A stretch of DNA of 9,393 bases from Candidatus Aminicenantota bacterium (GTDB lineage Bacteria; Acidobacteriota; Aminicenantia; JAMOAD01): the NCBI GenBank assembly GCA_027070475.1, contig JALXDT010000003.1, positions 1 to 9,393 of the forward strand. The letters are read 5' to 3'. Made by a program: the position numbers and the translations under genes. This document shows positions 1 to 6,724 of this stretch, one piece after another; the stretch's first letter is position 1; each line of letters opens with the position of its first letter. Below the pieces are notes generated by a model. The model was not told where the DNA came from, ran no database searches, and saw only the letters and a list, made by a program, of their open reading frames with translations.

Positions 1-1
1 G

Positions 2-1024
2 TTCTATACAAAAGTTTTTGAAAAAATTCTAAAAGGAGAATCATTAGGAGAATTAGAGAATAAAGCAGAAGAAAGAACATTTTCGGATTTTGAAATAGTG
101 GGGTTTAATAGTGGTTTAAGCAATATTAAGGAATTTATAGATAAAATTAAAAATCTCCCTTTTTCTGTCCTGATCACAGGGGAATCAGGCACAGGAAAGG
201 AGCTTATCGCCAGATATTTACACTTTAACAGCATCAGAAGAGACAGCCCTTTTGTTGTAGTCAACTGTGCAGCCATACCCAAGGAGCTTATGGAATCATT
301 ATTCTTTGGATATAAGAAGGGTTCCTTTACCGGAGCTTTAAAGGACAGCAAAGGTTTTATAGAAAGTGCAAACAATGGAACTCTATTCTTGGATGAAATT
401 GGAGAACTACCTTTAAATATCCAGAGCAAACTTTTAAGGGTAATTCAGGAAAAAGAGATAGTGGAGATTGGTTCCACGAAAACAAAAAAGGTTGATGTAA
501 GATTTATTTTTGCAACAAACAGAAATCTTGAAAAAGAGATGGAAAGAGGGAATTTTAGAAGAGATCTCTTTTATAGAATAAATGAAATAAAGGTTGAGTT
601 ACCCCCTTTAAGAGAAAGAAAGGAGGATATCCCTCTTCTTGTTAGTTTTTTTCTCAGAAAATATGAGAAGTTTATTGGTAAAAAGGGAATAGGAATTGCT
701 AATAATATTATAAAAGCTTTAACAAACTATGATTGGCCCGGAAATGTTAGAGAACTTGAGGTTGAAATAAAAAAAGCCATTGTATTATTATCAGAGAATG
801 AATATATACTTAATAAGAAACATTTTGATAAAAAGTTTTTTGGTGAAGAAGATAAGTTTGAGGTTCTTCCATTGAAAAAAATCAAGGAGGATGCGGAAAA
901 AGAGTATTTATCAAAGGTCTTAAATTCATTCAAAACTCTCACAAAGGATGAAATGGCAAAAAAACTGGGAATAAGCAGGATGCAACTCTATAACCTTCTA
1001 AAAAAGTATAATATAGAGCAATGA
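2..1024 (+). CDS. Sigma-54-dependent transcriptional activator, 5'-truncated by window edge
   Basis: Enhancer-binding ATPase that remodels sigma-54 RNA polymerase for open-complex formation. The frame is open to the left edge, giving 340 visible residues. A GTG at 98 lies inside the start of the AAA+ domain (just after an F-E-I-V-G-like entry), so it is not a credible start and the gene begins upstream. Visible in order: Walker A GESGTGKE (nt 179-202), a GSFTGA sigma-54 contact loop (320-337; the classic form is GAFTGA), Walker B GTLFLDEI (377-400), sensor I near FATNRN, arginine-finger region FRRDLFYRI (554-580), sensor II WPGNVREL (734-757), and a C-terminal Fis-type helix-turn-helix (about 944-1015, with AKKLGISRMQLYNLLKK). 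The N-terminal sensory domain (receiver, GAF, PAS or none) is outside the window, so the signal is unknown. Its stop overlaps the next start (ATGA), which suggests co-translation with the ABC permeases. Family assignment is very secure; the target genes are unknown. Confidence 0.95.
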   Translation, partial: FYTKVFEKILKGESLGELENKAEERTFSDFEIVGFNSGLSNIKEFIDKIKNLPFSVLITGESGTGKELIARYLHFNSIRRDSPFVVVNCAAIPKELMESLFFGYKKGSFTGALKDSKGFIESANNGTLFLDEIGELPLNIQSKLLRVIQEKEIVEIGSTKTKKVDVRFIFATNRNLEKEMERGNFRRDLFYRINEIKVELPPLRERKEDIPLLVSFFLRKYEKFIGKKGIGIANNIIKALTNYDWPGNVRELEVEIKKAIVLLSENEYILNKKHFDKKFFGEEDKFEVLPLKKIKEDAEKEYLSKVLNSFKTLTKDEMAKKLGISRMQLYNLLKKYNIEQ

Positions 1025-1947
1025 GATTTTTTCTTAGAAGAATAGGAATTTCTCTGTTAACCCTTTTTTTTGTAATAACAATCGTCTTTTTTATAATCCA
1101 TTTAATCCCCGGAGATCCGGTTCAACTGATGCTCGGTGAAGGTGCTCAACAGGGTGATATTATTAAATTGAGAGAGGAATTAGGGTTAAATAAACCACTA
1201 ACCACCCAATACTATCTTTTTATTAAAAATTTATTTACTGCCAACTTAGGAGAGTCTTTAGTCAAGAACAGAACTGTTTCATCCCTTTTACTTTCACGAA
1301 TACCTTCAACATTTTATCTTGCTTTGGGAGGAATGCTGGTTGCGATATTCATTGCTTTTCCTCTGGGAATTTTTTCTTCTAAAAAAGCAAACTCATTATT
1401 TGATAAAATAACAACAGGTGTTTCTGTTTTTGGAATCGCTGTACCTAACTTTGTTCTTGGCCCTTTATTAATAATAATCTTTTCAATTTATCTGGGTCTC
1501 TTTCCTGTTTCAGGGGATACCTCCCTTTCGCACTTCATTCTTCCTTCTTTAACTCTTGGAACAGGTTTAGCTGCAATTTTAATAAGGATTATAAAGGCTT
1601 CCCTGGAGGAAGAAAAAAAGAAGAATTATATAGAAAATTTAAAAATAATCGGTATGCCTGAAAAAGAGCTCTGGTTTTTTCATATACTTAAAAATGCAAT
1701 GATTCCCATAATAACAGTTTTAGCTTTACAATTTGGTGCTCTTTTAACGGGAACGATAATCACCGAAACAGTTTTCTCTATACAGGGGATAGGAACACTA
1801 TTAATTGAATCAATAAAAGCAAGAGATTATCCGGTTGTACAGGGTTTAATTATTTTCATCTCTTCTGTTTATATTACTACAAATCTGATTGCTGATCTTC
1901 TTTACATGATTTTTGACCCGAGAATAAGAAAAAGAGGTAAAAATTGA
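1021..1947 (+). CDS. ABC transporter permease, DppB/OppB family (peptide/nickel type)
   Basis: Inner-membrane permease of a peptide/nickel/oligosaccharide-class ABC importer; it would pair with the DppC-like product encoded next. At 308 residues it has normal family length. Family marks are the N-terminal helix followed by HLIPGDPVQLMLGE, then a K-LREELGLNKPL segment, a P-STFYLAL entry to the permease core, and about six membrane helices. The cytoplasmic coupling loop runs roughly nt 1594-1716 and ends in a typical H-ILKNAMIPIIT. Within that loop the usual A-R-A-K-G core reads N-L-K-I-I-G and is preceded by a Glu/Lys-rich run, so it is divergent. The ATG at 1021 overlaps the stop of the activator gene and has no clear Shine-Dalgarno, consistent with translational coupling. 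Substrate cannot be read from the permease, and the symbol is withheld because dpp, opp, app and nik permeases are not separable here. Confidence 0.93.
   Translation: MRFFLRRIGISLLTLFFVITIVFFIIHLIPGDPVQLMLGEGAQQGDIIKLREELGLNKPLTTQYYLFIKNLFTANLGESLVKNRTVSSLLLSRIPSTFYLALGGMLVAIFIAFPLGIFSSKKANSLFDKITTGVSVFGIAVPNFVLGPLLIIIFSIYLGLFPVSGDTSLSHFILPSLTLGTGLAAILIRIIKASLEEEKKKNYIENLKIIGMPEKELWFFHILKNAMIPIITVLALQFGALLTGTIITETVFSIQGIGTLLIESIKARDYPVVQGLIIFISSVYITTNLIADLLYMIFDPRIRKRGKN
1933..1938 (+). promoter_or_regulatory. Ribosome binding site deciding a TTG start
   Basis: AGAGGT lies 5 bases before TTG at 1944, inside the end of the dppB-like gene. No ATG or GTG in the same frame sits near the family's expected N-terminus; the next methionine is inside conserved sequence. 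This supports the unusual TTG start of the dppC-like gene. Confidence 0.7.
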
Positions 1948-2756
1948 ATTTTTCTCTTCGGATAGGAATTTTTCTTTTACTTTTTATAATTTTCTTCTCT
2001 TTTTTGGGGCCTTTAGTCTATCATGTTGACCCCTTTACCATTGATTTATCAAATGATCTTGCTCCAATTTCCAAATCACACCCCCTCGGAACAGATGATT
2101 TTGGAAGAGATATTTTAGCAAGGTTAATGTATGGTGGAAGGGTTTCATTAAGTATTGGATTTATAGTAATTTTTATTTCCTCCATAACAGGAACTTTGAT
2201 AGGCTCCCTCTCCGGATACTATGGAGGTATAATAGATACAGTTTTAATGAGAATTGTTGACATATTTCTCTCATTTCCCGGGATACTATTAGCATTAACC
2301 TTAATATCCTTTTTGGGAAATAGTATTGCTAACCTTATACTGGCATTATCCCTCATGGGGTGGGTTTCTTATGCACGTCTTGCAAGGGGAATAGCATTAA
2401 AAATAAAAGAGGAAGACTTTATATTTGCTGAAAAAGCCCTTGGAGCTTCAGATTTTTATATTGTATTTAAGCATATTTTACCCTTTGTTATCCCGACTAT
2501 TATTATTCAAGCTTCACTTGGAATTTCTGCCATAATTATAGCAGAAACAGGTTTAAGTTTTTTAGGTTTGGGAGTTCCCATAACCTATCCTTCATGGGGA
2601 AATATGATAGATACCGGAAGAAACCTAATACTAACAAACCCTCTTATACTTCTCTATCCCTCTCTTTTGCTTATAATCACAGTTGTTGGATTTAATTATT
2701 TGGGAGAAGGTTTGAGACAGCTTCTTGTAAACAAAGAATCTAACCTTGAAATTTAA
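1944..2756 (+). CDS. ABC transporter permease, DppC/OppC family (peptide/nickel type)
   Basis: Second permease subunit of the same importer, expected to heterodimerise with the DppB-like protein. It has 270 residues, slightly short because the pre-helix cytoplasmic leader common in OppC proteins is almost absent. The family signature HPLGTDDFGRDILARLMYGG follows the first helix and short external segment. The coupling loop is canonical (EEDFIFAEKALGAS followed by KHILPFVIPTII), and the C-terminal part carries ETGLSFLGLGVP and PSWGNMI. About six membrane helices are expected. It starts at a TTG whose last two bases begin the stop of the preceding gene. No gene for a DppD/DppF ATPase or a substrate-binding lipoprotein follows; the next genes are unrelated. 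The transporter must therefore be completed from upstream or elsewhere. The 3' end overlaps the -35 element of a predicted promoter. Confidence 0.93.
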   Translation: MNFSLRIGIFLLLFIIFFSFLGPLVYHVDPFTIDLSNDLAPISKSHPLGTDDFGRDILARLMYGGRVSLSIGFIVIFISSITGTLIGSLSGYYGGIIDTVLMRIVDIFLSFPGILLALTLISFLGNSIANLILALSLMGWVSYARLARGIALKIKEEDFIFAEKALGASDFYIVFKHILPFVIPTIIIQASLGISAIIIAETGLSFLGLGVPITYPSWGNMIDTGRNLILTNPLILLYPSLLLIITVVGFNYLGEGLRQLLVNKESNLEI

Positions 2757-2774
2757 TTAATAAATCTTTATAAT
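2746..2774 (+). promoter_or_regulatory. Predicted sigma-70-type promoter for the small membrane-protein gene
   Basis: TTGAAA (2746-2751) is separated by exactly 17 bases from a perfect TATAAT (2769-2774). The -35 lies within the last codons of the dppC-like gene. Transcription would start near 2781, giving a leader of about 28 bases before the ATG at 2809, which has its own Shine-Dalgarno. In AT-rich DNA chance matches occur, but 11 of 12 consensus bases at ideal spacing directly before a gene is good evidence. Confidence 0.65.
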
Positions 2775-2808
2775 TTAAAATCATTCAAATAAATTTGAGG
2801 AGAAAGTT

Positions 2809-3156
2809 ATGAAAAAAAGCTTGAGTTTTATTTTACCGATTTTCTCACTTTTACTTTTAGCTGCACATTTTTCAAGAAACAATATTCCCTATTTACCCTA
2901 TATCTTTCTAATCCTACCACTTCTTTTTTTGGTTAGAAAAAATTTTATAAGAGTAGGGATTCAGATAATTCTTTTCATTGGAGGGTTTATCTGGATATAC
3001 GCTACCTATCATTATGTGAATATAAGAATTTCACAGGGACAAAATTGGTTGAGGCTCTTAATAATTCTTGCTATAGTTTCCATTTTAACCTTTTATTCTT
3101 CACTTTTAATGAATTCAGAAAATATCAAAGACTGGTTTAATAAAAAGAATAGATAA
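2809..3156 (+). CDS. Small multi-spanning membrane protein, family not recognised
   Basis: I do not recognise this 115-residue protein. It shows about four hydrophobic helices, near residues 5-21, 27-42, 46-70 and 81-101, joined by short basic loops (R43-K44, R48; R73). The tail is polar and basic (about 102-115). There is no cysteine, no signal-peptide cleavage pattern and no obvious catalytic motif. The patch around R73, G77, W80 and R82, between helices 3 and 4, looks the most constrained part and may be a family signature (inference). The ATG at 2809 follows a GAGGAG ribosome site and a strong predicted promoter, so this is very probably a real gene and not a chance frame. It lies 81 bases before rnfC with the rnf promoter in between. 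A role linked to Rnf or to the upstream transporter is possible but unsupported by sequence. Confidence 0.8.
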   Translation: MKKSLSFILPIFSLLLLAAHFSRNNIPYLPYIFLILPLLFLVRKNFIRVGIQIILFIGGFIWIYATYHYVNIRISQGQNWLRLLIILAIVSILTFYSSLLMNSENIKDWFNKKNR

Positions 3157-3179
3157 ATTTTATGGCTCTTATATTTTCC

Positions 3180-3208
3180 TTGACAAATCATTTTTTTTTT
3201 AATATTCT
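3180..3208 (+). promoter_or_regulatory. Predicted sigma-70-type promoter of the rnf operon
   Basis: Consensus TTGACA (3180-3185), a 17-base spacer, and TATTCT (3203-3208; 4 of 6 consensus bases). The spacer holds an uninterrupted run of ten T (3191-3200). The start point would be near 3215, with a leader of about 22 bases containing GGAAGGG (3228-3234) before the rnfC ATG at 3238. This is the only convincing promoter directly upstream of the eight tightly packed genes 3238-9323, so it probably drives the whole set. Confidence 0.65.
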
Positions 3209-3237
3209 TACAAACAATTTAACATCTGGAAGGGAAC

Positions 3238-4569
3238 ATGAATAAAAAAACATTTCCAAAAGGTGTTCATCCTCCTGATAAAAAGGAGTTATCAAAAGAG
3301 TTTAAGATTGAGTTTTTCCCACCCGGAAAAACTGTTGTAATACCTCTGCACCAGCACACAGGAGCACCAGCCGAACCTCTTGTGAAAAAAAAGGATAGAG
3401 TCCTGAAAGGGCAGAAGATAGGAGAAGCTAAGGGATTTATTTCAGCTAACATCCACTCTCCTGTTTCCGGAACCGTGAAATCTGTTGAACCCCATGTCAC
3501 TCCCCTTGGTAAGAATGTTTTATCTGTTATTATTGAAAATGACGGAGAAGATGAGCTTTTCCCGGAAATTAAACCTTTAAAGGATGATCCATTCTCTTAC
3601 TCGCCTGAAGAGGTAAGAAATGCTGTAAGAGAAGCCGGTATCGTGGGACTTGGCGGAGCTGCTTTTCCCACTTCGGTCAAACTATCTCCCCCGAAAGAAT
3701 ATCCTGTGGATACAGTTATTTTAAATGGTGCTGAATGTGAGCCATATCTTACGACGGATTACAGGTTGATGCTTGAAAAAACGGATGAGATAATTGCCGG
3801 TGCTGAAATTTTAAAGGAGACTGTTGGTGCTTCAAAGATTTATATCGGAGTTGAGGATAACAAAGAGGATGTAATTAACCTTTATGAAGAGAAATTAAAG
3901 GGAAGATCGGATTTTGAAGTTGCTCCACTTAAAACAAAGTATCCGCAGGGTGGAGAAAAGATGCTCATTAAAGCGATCTTAGGGAGAGAGGTTCCTACAG
4001 GAGGACTTCCATTTCATGTAGGTGTATTGGTTCAGAATGTTGGAACAACCTATGCTGTTTATGAAACATTAAAAACAGGTATGCCTCTTATTGAAAGGGT
4101 GCTTACAGTTACCGGCGAAGGTGTAAAAGAACCCAAAAATCTTCAGGTCAGAGTGGGAACAATGTTTAAGGATATTATTGAATATGCAGGCGGTTATGTT
4201 GGCAAACCGGGCAAACTGATAATGGGAGGTCCTATGATGGGTATTTCCCAATGGACTGATGTTGTTCCTGTGTTAAAAGCAACTTCAGGCATTTTGGTAA
4301 TTCCAGAGGAAGAGCTTCCAAAGAAAAAAGAGTACAACTGTATCGGATGTAATAGCTGTGTTGAACACTGCCCTATGAATTTGGTACCCACAAGAATTGT
4401 TGTGCTCTCCAAAAATGAAAGATTTGAAGATGCTAAAAGCTGGGGGCTTATGGATTGTATTGAGTGCGGAACATGTTCTTATGTGTGCCCTGCAAACATT
4501 CCTTTGGTACATTGGATAAGATTTGGAAAATCTGGATATATAAAGCTAAGAAAAAAATCGGAGAAATAA
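3238..4569 (+). CDS. rnfC: Rnf complex subunit RnfC (electron transport, NADH-binding/Fe-S)
   Basis: Peripheral cytoplasmic subunit that exchanges electrons with NAD(H) through a NuoF-like fold with bound FMN and two [4Fe-4S] clusters. At 443 residues it is the compact form, without the long Ala/Lys-rich C-terminal extension of enterobacterial RsxC. Order of parts: N-terminal sandwich-barrel region with GVHPPDKKELS and HQHTGAPAEPLV, then the nucleotide/flavin region with GIVGLGGAAFPTSVKL and LNGAECEPYLTTDYRLM, then YPQGGEKMLIKAILGREVP, then the SLBB-like region with TVTGEGVKEPKNLQVRVG, then GGPMMG. The clusters are C368-x2-C371-x2-C374-x3-C378-P and C407-x2-C410-x2-C413-x3-C417-P; all eight ligands are present. 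The ATG follows a GGAAGGG site. First gene of the rnfCDGEAB order; one base separates it from rnfD. Confidence 0.97.
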   Translation: MNKKTFPKGVHPPDKKELSKEFKIEFFPPGKTVVIPLHQHTGAPAEPLVKKKDRVLKGQKIGEAKGFISANIHSPVSGTVKSVEPHVTPLGKNVLSVIIENDGEDELFPEIKPLKDDPFSYSPEEVRNAVREAGIVGLGGAAFPTSVKLSPPKEYPVDTVILNGAECEPYLTTDYRLMLEKTDEIIAGAEILKETVGASKIYIGVEDNKEDVINLYEEKLKGRSDFEVAPLKTKYPQGGEKMLIKAILGREVPTGGLPFHVGVLVQNVGTTYAVYETLKTGMPLIERVLTVTGEGVKEPKNLQVRVGTMFKDIIEYAGGYVGKPGKLIMGGPMMGISQWTDVVPVLKATSGILVIPEEELPKKKEYNCIGCNSCVEHCPMNLVPTRIVVLSKNERFEDAKSWGLMDCIECGTCSYVCPANIPLVHWIRFGKSGYIKLRKKSEK

Positions 4570-4570
4570 A

Positions 4571-5542
4571 ATGAAGAAACAATATGCGAGTGAGTTTGTT
4601 TTATCGTCATCTCCCCATATAAGGAATAAAGAATCTGTTCCCAAGATTATGTATTGGGTTGTGGGAACATTATTACTTCCGGTAGGAGCTTCAATTTACT
4701 TTTTCAGAATGAATGCTATTAGAATTCTCCTCATTTCCATTGTTTTCTCTATTTTAACAGAGCTGATTTTTCTGGCAGCAAGGAAAAAAGATTTATCAGC
4801 TGTTTTTGATGGTTCAGCGTTAATAACAGGTATTTTACTTGCTTTAACACTTCCACCAGGATTAAAATCATCCTATGTGGCAATCGGAGCTTTTGTTGCA
4901 ATAGCATTGGGAAAACAGGTTTTTGGAGGACTTGGTTATAATATTTTTAATCCGGCTTTGGTTGGAAGAGCTTTTCTCCAAGCTGCCTTCCCCGTTGCTA
5001 TGACAACCTGGGTACCTCCGGTCGTTCAGAAGGTTGTAGATGCAAAAACTTTTGCTACGCCGTTAGGAGGATTTAAATTTTCACACATTTTAACACCATA
5101 TAAAAATCTTATAATAGGAAACACAGGTGGATCTTTGGGAGAAACATCCGCTATTTTACTTATTATTGGAGGAACAATTCTTTTGATTAAAAAATACATA
5201 GATTGGAGAATTCCTACAGGTATTCTCTTATCTGTCTTTGTCTTTCAAGGAGCTCTCTATATTGCAAATCCTCAAAAATTTGCAAATCCTTTATATTTTC
5301 TTTTTGCAGGCGGTTTGCTTTTAGGAGCATTTTTTATGGCAACAGATATGGTTACCTCCCCTATTACTCCTAAAGGATCCTGGATTTATGCGATCGGAAT
5401 TGGCTTTTTAGTTGTCTTAATAAGGGTATTCGGAGGTTTACCCGAAGGGGTTATGTATTCTATCCTAATAATGAATTCATTTGTTCCTCTTTTAAATAGA
5501 TATACAAGGCCTAAAATCCTCGGAGAAGGAGGGAAAAAGTGA
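4571..5542 (+). CDS. rnfD: Rnf complex subunit RnfD (membrane, covalent FMN)
   Basis: Integral membrane subunit, homologous to NqrB, that carries a covalently attached FMN and takes part in ion translocation. It has 323 residues with many hydrophobic helices. Family marks: SSSPHIRNKESVPKIMYWVV at the N-terminus, FGGLGYNIFNPALVGRAFLQ in the middle, and FMATDMVTSPITPKG toward the C-terminus. The flavinylation site reads D157-A-K-T-F-A-T163-P-L, which fits the ApbE-dependent Dxx(S/T)xAT pattern; T163 (nt 5057-5059) is the predicted FMN-phosphoester threonine. The ATG lies one base after the rnfC stop, with GGAG upstream. Its stop overlaps the start of rnfG by four bases. No ApbE gene, needed for FMN attachment, is seen in the window. 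Confidence 0.96.
   Translation: MKKQYASEFVLSSSPHIRNKESVPKIMYWVVGTLLLPVGASIYFFRMNAIRILLISIVFSILTELIFLAARKKDLSAVFDGSALITGILLALTLPPGLKSSYVAIGAFVAIALGKQVFGGLGYNIFNPALVGRAFLQAAFPVAMTTWVPPVVQKVVDAKTFATPLGGFKFSHILTPYKNLIIGNTGGSLGETSAILLIIGGTILLIKKYIDWRIPTGILLSVFVFQGALYIANPQKFANPLYFLFAGGLLLGAFFMATDMVTSPITPKGSWIYAIGIGFLVVLIRVFGGLPEGVMYSILIMNSFVPLLNRYTRPKILGEGGKK
5527..5533 (+). promoter_or_regulatory. Strong ribosome binding site for the GTG start of rnfG
   Basis: AAGGAGGG at the end of rnfD sits 5 bases before GTG at 5539, which shares bases with the rnfD stop (GTGA). The resulting N-terminus directly precedes the single membrane helix expected of RnfG. This supports GTG over later methionines inside that helix. 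Confidence 0.75.
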
Positions 5543-6111
5543 AGTCAAGAGTTTATATGGTTTTTGTTCTGACTCTCGTAGCAGTGATCTCCAGCGGACT
5601 TTTGGCATACTTTGCTGTTTACACTCACCCTTATATTGAAAAAAATAAAAAGGCTGAAGTTGAAAAAGCGATTAAAGAGGTGGTCCCAGGAACTGTAACG
5701 AACAAAATCATCAAAGATGAAAATAAATTTAAAATCTTTGCCTGTTATGATAAAGATGGCAAGACATTAGGTTATGCTGTTTACACAGTGGGAACAGGCT
5801 TTCAAGATCTTATAACAATTATGTTTGGTGTTGACAAATATCTTGACAAAATGTTCAGACTTGAAGTTCTGGAACAAAAAGAAACTCCCGGTTTGGGAGC
5901 GAAGATCACAGATAAAGATTTGTTTCTGAAATTCTGGAAGAATAAGAATATAACAGGAGAAATAATTTTAGCAAAACCACCAAAAGGAGAAAGCGAGTTA
6001 AAAGATAATGAAGTAAATGCAATTTCCGGAGCTACAATTTCTTCACGCTCTGTTGTCTCAATAGTTAACAAGGCATTAAAGAGAGTTAAAGAGGAGGTTA
6101 AGAATGGATGA
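5539..6111 (+). CDS. rnfG: Rnf complex subunit RnfG (FMN-binding, extracytoplasmic)
   Basis: Subunit with one N-terminal membrane helix (about residues 5-27) and an extracytoplasmic FMN-binding domain, homologous to NqrC. It passes electrons between the membrane-embedded carriers. Length 190 residues is normal. The domain shows GYAVYTVGTGFQDLITIMFGV and LEVLEQKETPGLGAKI, both typical of the family. The FMN attachment segment is N160-A-I-S-G-A-T166-I-S-S (T166 at nt 6034-6036). The threonine and SGAT are intact, but the aspartate usual six residues before it is asparagine (codon AAT). The product could still be flavinylated; this is an oddity and not evidence of loss. Start GTG overlaps the rnfD stop; the last 8 bases overlap rnfE. 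Confidence 0.96.
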   Translation: MKSRVYMVFVLTLVAVISSGLLAYFAVYTHPYIEKNKKAEVEKAIKEVVPGTVTNKIIKDENKFKIFACYDKDGKTLGYAVYTVGTGFQDLITIMFGVDKYLDKMFRLEVLEQKETPGLGAKITDKDLFLKFWKNKNITGEIILAKPPKGESELKDNEVNAISGATISSRSVVSIVNKALKRVKEEVKNG

Positions 6112-6715
6112 AAATAAAAGCTATCTTTATGATTTTATAAAAGGGCTATGGAAAGAGAATCCAGTTCTTGTTCAGCTTTTGGGAATGTGTCCTACTTTGG
6201 CTGTTACAAATGCAGTTGTTAATGCTGTCGCAATGTCAGTAGCTGTTGTTTTTGTCTTAACATCTTCAGCTATAATAATATCAGCTATTAGAAAGTTCAT
6301 TCCAGGGCAGGTCAGAATTGCTTCTTATATTGTCGTAATAGCAACTTTTGTCACAATGGCTGACAGATATCTTGCAGCTTTTTATCCTGCACAGAGCAAG
6401 GCTTTGGGACCTTTCATCCCTTTGATTGTTGTTAACTGTATAATTTTGGGAAGAATGGAAGCTTTTGCCTCAAAAAATAGTATTTTCAGATCCATTCTTG
6501 ATGCTCTTGGTATGAGTTTTGGTTTTGCAATAGCTTTGCTTTTAATGGCAAGTTTCAGAGAAATATTAGGAAATGGTACATGGTTTAATATGAGAGTTTT
6601 AGGAAGCTGGTGGGATAATTGGATGGTTATGATTCTTCCTCCTGGAGCATTTCTCACACTTGGAACAATTGTAGGATTTTCAAAGTTTCTACAAACAAAA
6701 TTTAAAAAGGCATAG
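6104..6715 (+). CDS. rnfE: Rnf complex subunit RnfE (membrane)
   Basis: Integral membrane subunit of the Rnf/Nqr type (NqrD-like), about six helices, 203 residues. With RnfA it forms the pseudo-symmetric core that binds an intramembrane Fe-S cluster, through two cysteines from each subunit. Here they are C29 in LGMCPTLAVT (nt 6188-6190) and C112 in VVNCIILGRMEAFAS (nt 6437-6439). The N-terminal ENPVLVQLLGMCP and the later LGNGTWF segments, with a C-terminal PPGAFLTLGTIVG, are characteristic of RnfE and distinguish it from RnfA. The ATG is preceded by GAGGAGG (6091-6097) six bases away and overlaps the end of rnfG by 8 bases, implying coupled translation. Confidence 0.96.
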   Translation: MDENKSYLYDFIKGLWKENPVLVQLLGMCPTLAVTNAVVNAVAMSVAVVFVLTSSAIIISAIRKFIPGQVRIASYIVVIATFVTMADRYLAAFYPAQSKALGPFIPLIVVNCIILGRMEAFASKNSIFRSILDALGMSFGFAIALLLMASFREILGNGTWFNMRVLGSWWDNWMVMILPPGAFLTLGTIVGFSKFLQTKFKKA

Positions 6716-6724
6716 GAGGAATAA

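Noticed and set aside
98..100. GTG at 98 as start of the activator gene
   Set aside because: It would cut off the first strand of the AAA+ domain, and the frame continues open to the left edge with domain-like sequence. The gene is truncated by the window.
4..429. 141-residue open frame on the minus strand
   Set aside because: It lies fully opposite conserved AAA+ coding sequence of the activator, with no ribosome site or recognisable family; it is a shadow frame. The same applies to the other minus-strand frames in the rnf genes.
1007..1012. Perfect TATAAT just before the dppB-like gene
   Set aside because: No -35-like hexamer at 16-18 bases upstream (the region reads AACTCT), and the start would fall at about the ATG itself. 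Translational coupling through ATGA is the simpler reading.
3164..3180. Sigma-54-like TGGCTC near the rnf promoter
   Set aside because: There is no GC dinucleotide at the -12 distance. The overlapping sigma-70-type elements fit far better.
3191..3200. T10 run as the tail of an intrinsic terminator after the small membrane gene
   Set aside because: No G/C-containing hairpin precedes it; the upstream bases are the TTGACA element.
5603..5617. Sigma-54-like TGGCATACTTTGCTG inside rnfG
   Set aside because: The GG and GC pairs are 8 bases apart, not the required 10, and the site is inside a coding membrane helix.
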